Shown: one piece after another, positions 52,173-60,758 of the stretch
How the letters are laid out: the number at the start of each line of letters is the position of its first letter
Position numbering within the stretch: the first letter of the stretch is position 1
Assembly: GCA_910587105.1 (NCBI GenBank)
Contig: CAJUMB010000002.1
Span: 62,001 to 126,000, forward strand
DNA from: an uncultured Lachnospiraceae bacterium
Lineage (GTDB): Bacteria; Bacillota; Clostridia; Lachnospirales; Lachnospiraceae
Length of the DNA: 64,000 bases
Direction: 5' to 3'
The notes under the pieces: model-generated
Told to the model about the DNA's origin: nothing
The model's input: the letters and a program-made list of their open reading frames with translations, nothing else
Database searches by the model: none
Translations under genes and position numbers: made by a program

Positions 52173-53024
52173 ATGCCACTTGTAACATCGAAAGAAATGT
52201 TGAAAAATGCCCAGGCAGGCAGATATGCAGTAGGCGCTTTTAATGTGGAAAACATGGAAATGGTAAAAGCGGTGATTGGGGCTGCGGAGGAACTGCGTGC
52301 CCCTGTGATGCTTCAGACTACGCCGTCCACAGTAAAATACGGGACGGTGGAGACTTTTGCGGCTATTGTTGCGGCAGAAGCCAAGAAGGCAAGTGTACCG
52401 GTCTGCCTTCATCTGGACCACGGTGACAGCTATGAACTGGCCTGCCAGTGTATGGAAAACGGTTATACTTCTGTGATGATTGACGGTTCCAAAGAGGATT
52501 TTGCAGGAAACGTATCTGTCACAAAGAAAGTGGTGGAAGCGGCCCACGCAAAAGGACTTCCAGTGGAAGCGGAGCTGGGAAAAGTGGGCGGAAAAGAAGA
52601 CGACCACGAGGCCGAAGCGGATACCAACACAGATCCTATGGAGGCAAAGGACTTTGTGGAGCAGACCCAGGTGGACTCCCTGGCTGTGGCCATCGGAACG
52701 GCACATGGCTTTTATGAGGGAACTCCGGTTCTGGATAAAGAGCGGATTACTGAGATTAAAAAAGTGGTATCTGTGCCTCTGGTGCTTCACGGTTCTTCCG
52801 GACTGAGTGATGAGGATGTGCGCGAGTGCGTGGAGCGGGGGATGTGCAAAGTGAATTTTGCAACAGAACTCAGGGCTGCATACACGGATGCGGTGAAAAA
52901 ACTCCTGAAAGAGAAACCGGAAACTTATGACCCCAAGGCATTTGGAAAAGTGGGTATCCCTGCAGTGAAAGAACAGGTAAAGAAGCGGATTTGTGTGTGC
53001 GGCAGTGATGGCAAGGCAGAATAA
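52173..53024 (+). CDS. Class II aldolase (fructose/tagatose-bisphosphate type, GatY/KbaY-like)
   Basis: A 283-residue metal-dependent aldolase with CLHLDHGDSYELA (catalytic Asp and zinc His), SVMIDGSKEDF, EAELGKVGGKED, AVAIGTAHGFYEG and PLVLHGSSGLSDEDV, NFATELR. It cleaves a ketose (bis)phosphate to DHAP and an aldehyde or aldehyde phosphate. The tagatose/fructose assignment is open. It ends the catabolic unit; a terminator follows. No PfkB-type 6-phosphoketose kinase is found in the window, which bears on the likely substrate. Confidence 0.92.
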   Translation: MPLVTSKEMLKNAQAGRYAVGAFNVENMEMVKAVIGAAEELRAPVMLQTTPSTVKYGTVETFAAIVAAEAKKASVPVCLHLDHGDSYELACQCMENGYTSVMIDGSKEDFAGNVSVTKKVVEAAHAKGLPVEAELGKVGGKEDDHEAEADTNTDPMEAKDFVEQTQVDSLAVAIGTAHGFYEGTPVLDKERITEIKKVVSVPLVLHGSSGLSDEDVRECVERGMCKVNFATELRAAYTDAVKKLLKEKPETYDPKAFGKVGIPAVKEQVKKRICVCGSDGKAE

Positions 53025-53039
53025 AATCGTGTGACTGGG

Positions 53040-53077
53040 GAAAAACAGCCGGAGATTTGTATCCGGCTGTTTTTTTG
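53040..53077 (+). terminator. Terminator after the aldolase gene
   Basis: An AAAACAGCCGGA stem (ending 53053) pairs with TCCGGCTGTTTT (from 53062) around an eight-base loop, ending in seven T. Confidence 0.88.
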
Positions 53078-53089
53078 GCGGCAGTGTTC

Positions 53090-53118
53090 TTGATATGATT
53101 TATCTTTCGTGGTAAGAT
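53090..53118 (+). promoter_or_regulatory. Sigma-A promoter of the membrane hybrid kinase
   Basis: TTGATA (53090-53095), a 17-base spacer and TAAGAT (53113-53118) lie 31 bases before the start codon and just after the terminator. Confidence 0.7.
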
Positions 53119-53148
53119 GAATAGCAGAAGTGTACTGGAGGCGATTGG

Positions 53149-55743
53149 ATGGCTGCAATATGTGAGGAATCAGAAAGAAGAAAATGCAAAGATAATAAAA
53201 ACAAGACAGTCCTGCTGGGTATGATGGCGGGGATGATTTTTGTAGCAGCAGTGCTGCTTATCTCCAACTGGTGGTTTGTGGATTCTGCCCGCAGGGCTAC
53301 GGGGGAGGCCATAGATTCTCTGAGCCGTTTTTATCTGAAAGAGATGGCCCGGCGCAGTTCTGAGGCCATATCTAACAGCCTGGAGCAAAAAGCCGGGGAA
53401 CTGCAGAAAGTTGTTTATCATATGCAGGGGGAGAAAATATCAAGCAGTGATTTCTTACGAAAGAGGCTGGATGATATCCAGTCCACCTATGAATTTGAGT
53501 TTCTGGCGGTGGCAGATGAACAAGGAGAGATGTACACAGCAGGGGGGACACTTTCAAAGGGTGATTATGCCGCACTGCGCAGGACTGCAGAGGGCTCCCG
53601 GGAGGCTGTGGCGGCCGGCACTCTGCCAGGGCAGGAATCAGTAATTGTGATCGCGGTTAATGATGCGGATATCACGGTGGGCAGTGAAAAAATGGTGTCC
53701 TGTTTTGCAGGGGTTGCTGTGGACAGCGTGATGGTGGTGCAGACCATCGAGAATCAGACACATTGTAATCTGTTGAAAAGAGACGGCACCTATATGCTGA
53801 AATCCCCGGAGATGCGGGATTTGTCAGAAGGCAGTAATTTATTTACGGTGTTGAAAGAATATACTTCTTTTTTTAAGGAGTACTCTCTGGACGGGATGAA
53901 AAATGACTTTACCAGAGGAATTGCCGGATTTTCAGAATTTTATCACAATGACCACAGGGATTATATCTATTATGAACCTGTGAACAATACCGACTGGTAT
54001 GTGACAATGCTCATCAGTGAGGATTTGGTGGATGACCGGATCAGTCCCATCACGAACCGTATTTTGTCCAACAGCCGTGTTGTGATGGTGGTGTTGATTG
54101 TGTCCATGTCAGCTGTGTTTGCCGCGTTCGTGATGCGGTCCAGGGCAAATGAGAAAATACGTCTGGAAATGGTCAAAATGGAAGAAGCCAGCCGGGCAAA
54201 GAGCACGTTTCTTTTTAATATGAGCCACGATATCCGGACTCCCATGAACGCTATTATCGGTTTTACAGGATTGGCGCTTAAAAATCTGGACAATCTGGAA
54301 CAGATGGAGAATTATCTGACAAAAATTATGGCATCCAGCCAGCACCTGCTCAGCCTGATCAATGATGTGCTGGATATGAGCCGTATAGAATCGGGAAAAG
54401 TGGCCATCGAGGTGAAAGAGTGCAGTCTGCCTGAGACACTGCAGGATTTAAACACCATTATACAGGGGCAGGTTCAGGAGAAGAACATGGAACTGCAGAT
54501 GTCTGTGAACGATGTCCGGGATGAAAATGTATATTGTGATAAACTGCGTCTGAATCAGGTTCTGCTGAATCTAATCAGTAATGCTCTGAAATTTACACCG
54601 GCCGGAGGGAAGCTCTTTATCACCCTTGAGCAGAAAAAGGATGCCCCGGAGGGACATGGTACCTATGAGATCCGGGTGAGGGATACAGGAATAGGAATGT
54701 CGCCGGAATTTGTGAAGAAGGTCTTTGAACCTTTTGAACGGGAAAATACCTCAACAGTGAGCAATATTCAGGGCACCGGTCTTGGGATGGCCATTACGAA
54801 GAATATCATTGATATGATGGGCGGGACCATAGAGGTTCATTCCAGCCCTGGCCAGGGGACAGAATTTGTGGTTACACTGACGTTTCCCCTGATGAAATCA
54901 GAAGACAGACAGCGGGTAATTCCAGAACTGAAAAATTCCCGTGTCCTTGTGGTTGATGATGACTTTCAAGTCTGCGAAGGAGTCACAAAGATGCTGTTGG
55001 AGCTGGGTATGCGTCCTGAGTGGACGCTGAGCGGCAAAGAAGCGGTTCTCCATGCCAAAGTTGCCCTGGACCGAAAAGACGGGTATGAATTTTTTCTGAT
55101 TGACTGGAAACTGCCGGATCTGGGCGGAATTGATGTGGCCAGGCAGATTCGGGAGGCTGTGGGGGAAACTGCCAGGATTATTGTGCTTACTGCGTATGAC
55201 TGGGTACATATTGAGAATGAGGCCAGAGAGGCAGGTGTGTCAGGCTTCTGCACGAAACCGGTGTTCTTCATTATGTTAAGGGACACACTCCTGGAAGTGA
55301 TGGGAGAAAAGCCAAGGATTGAGGAAAAGGAAGATGCAGCGCAGAAGAACCAGGAAGTCTTTGAAGGGAAACGGCTGTTGCTGGTGGAAGACAATGAGCT
55401 GAACCGGGAGATTGCAGAGGAGATACTGGAAGATGCAGGCTTCATAGTAGAATCGGTGGAAGACGGGTCGTATGCGGTAGAGGTTATGGCAGGACCTGAG
55501 GCCGGGCGTTTTGATGCGGTTTTGATGGACATTCAGATGCCCATCATGGACGGCTGTGAGGCGTCACGGAGAATCCGCAGTTTGGAGAATGAGGAAATCG
55601 CAGGGATACCCATCATCGCCATGACGGCCAATGCCTTCGAGGAGGACAGACAGATGGCCTTTGCAGCAGGGATGAACGCACATGTGGCTAAGCCGGTGGA
55701 TGTGAATGTGCTGATGGAGACATTAGCGGAGATGTTACGATAA
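53149..55743 (+). CDS. Membrane hybrid histidine kinase with two receiver domains
   Basis: An 864-residue protein. Membrane helices at about 22-42 and 305-325 enclose a roughly 260-residue extracytoplasmic sensor region with a dCache-like look (FYHNDHRDYIYYEPVNNTDWYVTMLIS just before the second helix). HisKA carries H360 in MSHDIRTPMNAIIG; HATPase_c has RDTGIGM and GTGLGMAITKNI; two receivers follow, with D652 (LIDWKLPDLGG) and D794 (VLMDIQMPIMDG). GGAG lies eight bases before the ATG. The gene is monocistronic, with its own promoter and terminator. Whether it relates to the adjacent polyol operon is open. Confidence 0.92.
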   Translation: MAAICEESERRKCKDNKNKTVLLGMMAGMIFVAAVLLISNWWFVDSARRATGEAIDSLSRFYLKEMARRSSEAISNSLEQKAGELQKVVYHMQGEKISSSDFLRKRLDDIQSTYEFEFLAVADEQGEMYTAGGTLSKGDYAALRRTAEGSREAVAAGTLPGQESVIVIAVNDADITVGSEKMVSCFAGVAVDSVMVVQTIENQTHCNLLKRDGTYMLKSPEMRDLSEGSNLFTVLKEYTSFFKEYSLDGMKNDFTRGIAGFSEFYHNDHRDYIYYEPVNNTDWYVTMLISEDLVDDRISPITNRILSNSRVVMVVLIVSMSAVFAAFVMRSRANEKIRLEMVKMEEASRAKSTFLFNMSHDIRTPMNAIIGFTGLALKNLDNLEQMENYLTKIMASSQHLLSLINDVLDMSRIESGKVAIEVKECSLPETLQDLNTIIQGQVQEKNMELQMSVNDVRDENVYCDKLRLNQVLLNLISNALKFTPAGGKLFITLEQKKDAPEGHGTYEIRVRDTGIGMSPEFVKKVFEPFERENTSTVSNIQGTGLGMAITKNIIDMMGGTIEVHSSPGQGTEFVVTLTFPLMKSEDRQRVIPELKNSRVLVVDDDFQVCEGVTKMLLELGMRPEWTLSGKEAVLHAKVALDRKDGYEFFLIDWKLPDLGGIDVARQIREAVGETARIIVLTAYDWVHIENEAREAGVSGFCTKPVFFIMLRDTLLEVMGEKPRIEEKEDAAQKNQEVFEGKRLLLVEDNELNREIAEEILEDAGFIVESVEDGSYAVEVMAGPEAGRFDAVLMDIQMPIMDGCEASRRIRSLENEEIAGIPIIAMTANAFEEDRQMAFAAGMNAHVAKPVDVNVLMETLAEMLR

Positions 55744-55786
55744 GGAAAAAGCCGTCACGGGCAGTGTGGCGGCTTTTTCCTTTTTT
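55742..55786 (+). terminator. Terminator between convergent genes
   Basis: The 13-bp arms 55742-55754 and 55770-55782 match exactly as an inverted repeat, followed by six T on the plus strand. It probably also slows transcription arriving on the minus strand. Confidence 0.85.
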
Positions 55787-57488
55787 ACAGCATAAGCTCC
55801 CGGTAACGGTTCACGCAGGCATAGATTTCCTGAGGCCGGGGCATGGCCAGGTTGGAGGATAAATAGGCTCCCTCGTTGATAGAGATTAACCCTTTCTCCT
55901 GAATCTGATCAGACAGTTTCTGAATGATATTTTTTAATTCTGTACGTCCATCGAAACAGTGAAGCTCCATATATTTCAGCAGATAAGCCAGCGCAGTGGT
56001 CTGTTCGCTGTCCACCAGCTGTTCCACATAGCGCAGGTCTACAGTCTCCTTGTTGATGGAGAATGCGTCTTTTCCCATAGTTTTCAGCTTAATCCGGTCA
56101 CTTTTTTTGAATGGGGCTCCCTGGCGGGGACAGCGGACACTGTGGGGTGGCGCGGCTGGCGGCGGGTCCTCGCAGGTGAGAGGAAATGCCTGGGCTTCCT
56201 TCTTGGCCAGCTCAGTAATATCGTAAGGTTTGTACTGGTTCATCTGCAGAATGGTATCTGCCACGTGGAAATAAGATCCGGAGCTTCCCGCCACGATCAC
56301 GGAGGAGATTCCCTGTTCCAGGTAGATCTGGCGCACCCGTTCGATGAACGGGGTAATAGGTTCCTGATTCCTGTGGACCACCCGCTGCATCAGGTCATCT
56401 CTCACCATAAAGTTGGTGGCGCAGGTATCCTCGTCGATAAGGAACAACCGGGTGCCTGCCTCCATGCTCTCCACCACATTGGCGGCCTGGGAGGTGCTTC
56501 CGCTGGCGTCTTCTGTGGAGAAAGCTCTGGTGTCCCTGTTGTTGGGCAGGTTGTTGATGAACATGGAGATATCTGCTTTCTTGATGCTGCGGCCATCCTC
56601 TGCCCGGATTTTCACCGCGGTGATGTCTGTGGCTGTATACTCTCTGCCGTCTCCGGCGATATGGTTATAAACCCCCAGTTCCAGAGCTTTGAGCAGTGTG
56701 GATTTTCCGTGATAGCCTCCCCCCACAATCAGGGTGATTCCCTGGGGGATTCCCATGCCGGAAATGGGGCCGTGGTTCGGCAGGTCCAGAGTGATCTCCA
56801 GGGAGTCTGGGGACTGGAAGGGCACTGCATTCTTCATAGGACGGGCGGAAACGCCGCTCTCCCTGGGCAGGATGGTTCCGTTTGCCACAAAAGCAGTCAG
56901 ATGCCGCTGGGAAAGCTGCTGGCGGATGTAATGCTGGTCCTCGCTGAGCTCTTTTACTTTCTGGACTTTTTTAGGGTCCAGGTGTTTGTAAAACAGGCTG
57001 GAGGGGATGCATTTTGGCAGGAAATCAAACAGGATTTTGATCAGCTCTCCGGAATTGATGCGGCGGCCGTCGGCGGGGAAGCCCACTTCCATGCGGACTA
57101 ATAAATCGCCGTTTTTGGGATTGATGTGGCAGGCAGTCCGCTCTAGAATCTCCTGTCCGCAGCGGCTGACACTGATGAGGCCGCTTTTGCCGGAGCCTCT
57201 GGCCTTGAAGCTGTACTGATTGAGGGCACGGGAAAACAGGCGCAGAATGTGGTCCTGCAGGGCAATGCGTTTGTGGGGCTGGTCATAGGTATCTGGGGGA
57301 AACCCTGCCTCCTGTCCAGACACAGAGACGCTCACCTTGGAGGGAGATGCAAAAGGGTCTCCCTGCACATGGTCGATATTTAAGAGGTACCCAGGGAAGC
57401 GGTAGCTTCCTCGGGTATCTTTGTATGCCGGATAACTTTTACGGTCAATCTGGCCAAGTAACTGCCGCAGATCGTTGGCATGTTTCAT
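55785..57488 (-). CDS. Predicted ATPase of the ABC class
   Basis: A 567-residue protein of the ABC_ATPase family. The Walker A-like loop is VGGGYHGKSTLLKALE (about 245-260), followed by GREYTATD, a signature-like ASGSTSQAANVVESMEAG, and the Walker B-like LFLIDEDTCATNFMVRD. VIVAGSSGSYFHVADTIL lies after it, then an extended C-terminal helical domain. The N-terminal 230 residues are unique to this family and contain ARGSGKSGLISV. It is cytoplasmic, with no permease partner. Its function is unknown. It follows ilvN by only 14 bases, so it appears to be under ilv T-box control. Confidence 0.85.
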   Translation of the reverse strand: MKHANDLRQLLGQIDRKSYPAYKDTRGSYRFPGYLLNIDHVQGDPFASPSKVSVSVSGQEAGFPPDTYDQPHKRIALQDHILRLFSRALNQYSFKARGSGKSGLISVSRCGQEILERTACHINPKNGDLLVRMEVGFPADGRRINSGELIKILFDFLPKCIPSSLFYKHLDPKKVQKVKELSEDQHYIRQQLSQRHLTAFVANGTILPRESGVSARPMKNAVPFQSPDSLEITLDLPNHGPISGMGIPQGITLIVGGGYHGKSTLLKALELGVYNHIAGDGREYTATDITAVKIRAEDGRSIKKADISMFINNLPNNRDTRAFSTEDASGSTSQAANVVESMEAGTRLFLIDEDTCATNFMVRDDLMQRVVHRNQEPITPFIERVRQIYLEQGISSVIVAGSSGSYFHVADTILQMNQYKPYDITELAKKEAQAFPLTCEDPPPAAPPHSVRCPRQGAPFKKSDRIKLKTMGKDAFSINKETVDLRYVEQLVDSEQTTALAYLLKYMELHCFDGRTELKNIIQKLSDQIQEKGLISINEGAYLSSNLAMPRPQEIYACVNRYRELML

Positions 57489-57502
57489 AGATGTGCTCCT
57501 TT

Positions 57503-58003
57503 CTAGCGCTCCTGGATGCTGATAGCTTCCACGGCGACACTTCCTCCCCGCACCACTTCCAGCCGTCCGCTGAAACTCTGGTTCAGAAGATGGATGATGT
57601 CGTTGTTTCTGTTCTCAGTCTGAGTGGATTCCAGCAGGATGCTGTTCTTTCCGTAATCCGTCACCTGTATGCCGAATACCTGGGCGATGCGGAAGACTTC
57701 TTCTTTTTCCACGTGGGAACAGCCTTTTACCTTAATAAATAAAATTTCTTTCATGTGTATGGGCGTGTCGGTAAAATCAATGACTTTGATAATGCCCACA
57801 CTGCGGTTTAACTGTTTTTTGATCTGTTCAAATGTCACATCATCGCCGATTAGGCTGATGGTCATGCGGGAAACGGTAGGGTCCTCAGTCTCTCCCACAG
57901 TGAGAGACTGGAGATTATATGATTTTCCGGAAAAAAGGCCGGCGATTTTGGCCAACACACCCACTTCATTTTCCACAAACAGGGAAATCCAACGTTTTTT
58001 CAT
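57503..58003 (-). CDS. ilvN: Acetolactate synthase regulatory subunit
   Basis: A 166-residue small subunit with an N-terminal ACT domain (LFVENEVGVLAKIAGLFSGKSYNLQSLTVG) that binds valine for feedback control, and the conserved C-terminal ALS_ss domain (KEILFIKVKG...VFGIQVTDYG). It lies 13 bases after ilvB. Length is typical for the short Gram-positive form. Confidence 0.95.
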   Translation of the reverse strand: MKKRWISLFVENEVGVLAKIAGLFSGKSYNLQSLTVGETEDPTVSRMTISLIGDDVTFEQIKKQLNRSVGIIKVIDFTDTPIHMKEILFIKVKGCSHVEKEEVFRIAQVFGIQVTDYGKNSILLESTQTENRNNDIIHLLNQSFSGRLEVVRGGSVAVEAISIQER

Positions 58004-58016
58004 AATCTTTGTCCTC

Positions 58017-59744
58017 CTAACAATCCATTACCATTTCACTTAATGGTTTTCCTGTGGGTACCATCGGTGATACGTTTGCTTCTGGGTCAATGAGAAACTC
58101 AATGACAGTGGGCCGCTTGGTCTCTTTCCCGGCTGCGGCAAAGGCGGCTTTTAGGTCTTCTTCCCGTTCTACCCGGATGCCCAGGGCGCCGTAGCTCTCT
58201 GCCAGTTTTACAAAGTCCGGGGTGTAGGGCGGGCAGCATTTGTCCGGGTTTTTGCAGTCGTGGATGCAGCCTCTGCGGTAGCGCAGGCAGGTGGCGGAAT
58301 AACGTTTGTCAAAGAACATTTCCTGCCACTGGCGCACATTCCCCAGCCAGGAATTGTTCAGAATGCAGATGATCACCGGAAGTTCCATGCAGATGGCAGT
58401 AGCCAGCTCCTGGAGATTCATCTGGAATCCCCCGTCGCCGGAAATGGCGATGACCGGCTGGGAGGGATTGCCCAGTTTGGCGCCAATGGCGGCGGGGAGA
58501 CCGTAACCCATGGTGCCCAGACCGCCGGAAGTGAGAAGCTGTTTCTTTCCGGTAAGGGACAAAAACTGAGTGGCCCACAGCTGGTTTTGTCCCACGTCAG
58601 TAGATACGATGGCGTCTGGGAACATGTCATTGATTTGGCAGATGATTTTCTCAGGGTTCAGCCCTGGATAGCGGTTCATCTGAATGGGATAGCTGTCTTT
58701 CCATGTCTGGATGGAGGCCAGCCAGTCTTTGGTATCCAGCGGCTTTGTGTATTCCAGCATCTTTGTGATGGCCACATTGGCATCCGCCACAATGGGGATA
58801 TCTACCACAATGTTTCTGGAGATTGACGCCGTGTCGATGTCAATGTGGATGATGGATGCATTTTTGGCAAATTCGCTGATTTTGCCGGTGATTCTGTCAT
58901 TGAACCGGGTGCCGATGGAAAACAATACATCGCACTGGCTGATGGCCGTATTGGAAGCATAATTCCCGTGGATTCCAATGTTGCCCACATACAACGGGTG
59001 GTCGGTGGGAATGGCGCCTTTGCCCATGATGGTGGTGATTACAGGAACCTGGGTCTGCTGGGCCAGTTTGGTCATGGCCTCCTGGGCATGGGCAATCTTT
59101 ACCCCTCCGCCCAGGAGGAATACCGGGCGTTTGGAGGCGTTTAATATTTTCACAGCTTTTTTCAGCTGGCCTTCGTGGACTCCGGTGCTGGGTTTGTAGC
59201 TGCGGATGTTTACCTGGGAAGGGTATTCATCGGAGCCATAAGCCTGCTGGATATCTTTGGGGATATCTACTACCACAGGCCCCGGTTTTCCGGTACGGGC
59301 GATGTAGAATGCTTCTTTGATGATTCTTCCCAGATCTTCCCTGTCTCTGACTGTGACAGAGTGTTTGCAGATACTGCGGGTGATTCCCACAATGTCCACT
59401 TCCTGAAAGGCATCGTTTCCAATGAGATTGGTGGGCACCTGTCCGGTGATGCACACCAGGGGCACACTGTCATAATTGGCAGTGGCAATGCCAGTCACCA
59501 GATTGGTGGCCCCCGGGCCGCTGGTCACCATACACACGCCCACTTTTCCGGTGGAACGGGCGTAACCGTCCGCCGCGTGGACCAATGCCTGTTCGTGGCG
59601 GGGCAGAACCACCTCAATATCGTTTTGTCCGTAAAGGGAATTAAATAAATCGATGGCCTGTCCGCCGGGGTAGCCAAACAGAAGGTCTACCCCTTCTTCT
59701 TTCAATGCTTTTACAAGTAAATCGGTTCCTTTGATTTGGTTCAT
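58017..59744 (-). CDS. ilvB: Acetolactate synthase catalytic subunit
   Basis: A 575-residue thiamine-diphosphate enzyme making acetolactate or acetohydroxybutyrate for valine, leucine and isoleucine synthesis. The PYR domain has FGYPGGQAIDLFNSLY with the cofactor-activating Glu region (LVHAADGYARSTGKVGV). The FAD/middle domain follows, and the PP domain has GDGGFQMNLQELATA and the NN residues that bind ThDP-metal. CLRYRRGCIHDCKNPDKCCPPYTP is a Cys-rich insertion (about residues 490-515) that stands out against common IlvB sequences. It is controlled by the T-box leader upstream. Confidence 0.95.
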   Translation of the reverse strand: MNQIKGTDLLVKALKEEGVDLLFGYPGGQAIDLFNSLYGQNDIEVVLPRHEQALVHAADGYARSTGKVGVCMVTSGPGATNLVTGIATANYDSVPLVCITGQVPTNLIGNDAFQEVDIVGITRSICKHSVTVRDREDLGRIIKEAFYIARTGKPGPVVVDIPKDIQQAYGSDEYPSQVNIRSYKPSTGVHEGQLKKAVKILNASKRPVFLLGGGVKIAHAQEAMTKLAQQTQVPVITTIMGKGAIPTDHPLYVGNIGIHGNYASNTAISQCDVLFSIGTRFNDRITGKISEFAKNASIIHIDIDTASISRNIVVDIPIVADANVAITKMLEYTKPLDTKDWLASIQTWKDSYPIQMNRYPGLNPEKIICQINDMFPDAIVSTDVGQNQLWATQFLSLTGKKQLLTSGGLGTMGYGLPAAIGAKLGNPSQPVIAISGDGGFQMNLQELATAICMELPVIICILNNSWLGNVRQWQEMFFDKRYSATCLRYRRGCIHDCKNPDKCCPPYTPDFVKLAESYGALGIRVEREEDLKAAFAAAGKETKRPTVIEFLIDPEANVSPMVPTGKPLSEMVMDC

Positions 59745-59765
59745 ACAATGTCCTCCTTTAAATCC

Positions 59766-60127
59766 AAAAAGCCCTAAGCCGCGTTTGGCTTAGGGCGAAT
59801 AGATATCCGTGGTACCACCTAAATTCAAAGAATGTATTCTCTGCACTCAATCAGTACGGACTTATACACAGCGGCACCCAATGTGATACGATGAAGCCTG
59901 ATACAAATCGATACTGTATCCCGGTAACGGGGGATGACCGTTAAAACCTACTGAAGAAGGGGAAAACACTTATCGTTTCTAGAGTCCTTCTCGTTGGGTC
60001 TTACTGCTCAAGGGCTACTTTCTGCATCCTCTCCATGAAGATTTCCACCAGCCATCTTCTCTCTGTGATATCGACAGATGCATACTCCTCCCTGTCTCGG
60101 CATTTTCATATGGTTTTTTTGAACTTG
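59766..60127 (-). promoter_or_regulatory. T-box riboswitch leader of ilvB
   Basis: On the minus strand the conserved T-box sequence AGGTGGTACCACGG occupies 59820-59807. It is followed by a terminator made of GCCCTAAGCC (59771-59780) and GGCTTAGGGC (59787-59796), with a T-run at 59770-59766. The 5' part has the AGAGAG element and an AGTA/GAA-type specifier loop flanked by TGCATC/GATGCA and AGGG/CCCT helices. The specifier triplet is not certain; GUA (Val) in GAAAGUAG is one candidate. Uncharged tRNA binding would permit transcription of ilvB-ilvN and the ATPase gene. Confidence 0.9.
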
Positions 60128-60133
60128 CGTATT

Positions 60134-60163
60134 AGTATAACAGAAGGGTGGTTTCTTTGTCAA
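60134..60163 (-). promoter_or_regulatory. Sigma-A promoter of the ilvB T-box transcript
   Basis: On the minus strand TTGACA (60163-60158), an 18-base spacer and TATACT (60139-60134) directly precede the T-box leader. Confidence 0.85.
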
Positions 60164-60223
60164 CCCTTGGTTTACAGCATTTCTTACTGTCTGCGGCACG
60201 CTCTAATACTCAAAACAGCTTTC

Positions 60224-60252
60224 TTGCAAATCGGGCATAAATTTGCTATCAT
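60224..60252 (+). promoter_or_regulatory. Sigma-A promoter of the small hypothetical gene
   Basis: TTGCAA (60224-60229), a 17-base spacer and TATCAT (60247-60252) lie 44 bases before the hypothetical gene and divergent from the T-box promoter. Confidence 0.65.
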
Positions 60253-60296
60253 CATTAAAGGCAGATGGATGTTCCTGTTGACGGAGGCAGCTTTTA

Positions 60297-60740
60297 ATGA
60301 AAAAGATAAGGCAGAACGCATATCTGAGTATACTGCTGGTACTGGCAGTAGCTGCGTTAGAGATATGCATAAAAAAGATCACTCCCCAAATTCCGATACA
60401 TTTCGAAAAAGTTTGTTCATTCCTGGAGAGCAAAGGGGGATATACCGGCCGGGACGCCTGTGACTTGAAGCGGGCACCGGCAGTTATTTATCAGGAGATC
60501 GACGAAGATTTCAGGCAGTGCCGTGGACGGAGGCAGAGAAAAATCAGCGGCGGATTACCGGTGTTTTCGCTGGCATTAACCGGCCGTTTTGCAAGTTTTC
60601 CATGTTATGCGGTGAAGAATCCGCACAGGCAGAGCACCGCGGCAGCATACTGCAGAAGTATCATTATCCGCTATATCCACCACCAGGACGGCAGACCTCC
60701 TGCGAATCTGCACAAGCTGTTTTCAAAGTTCTTTACATAA
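60297..60740 (+). CDS. Hypothetical small membrane-anchored protein
   Basis: A 147-residue protein, not recognised. It starts MKKIRQNAYLSILLVLAVAA, a basic tip plus hydrophobic helix (about 8-27) consistent with a signal anchor. The rest is polar and Arg-rich with several Cys (CSFLESKGGYTGRDAC, FPCYAVKN) and the SIIIRYIHHQDGRPPA segment. GGAGG lies about 11 bases upstream and a promoter-like sequence precedes it, supporting expression. A second frame is open over its last 75 codons, so a frameshifted older gene cannot be excluded. No function is proposed. Confidence 0.5.
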   Translation: MKKIRQNAYLSILLVLAVAALEICIKKITPQIPIHFEKVCSFLESKGGYTGRDACDLKRAPAVIYQEIDEDFRQCRGRRQRKISGGLPVFSLALTGRFASFPCYAVKNPHRQSTAAAYCRSIIIRYIHHQDGRPPANLHKLFSKFFT

Positions 60741-60758
60741 ACAGGTCAGACTTAGTTT

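Noticed and set aside
55959..57101. A 380-residue plus-strand open frame
   Set aside because: It is opposite the predicted ABC-class ATPase, whose motifs are clearly real; the plus frame has no recognisable motif.
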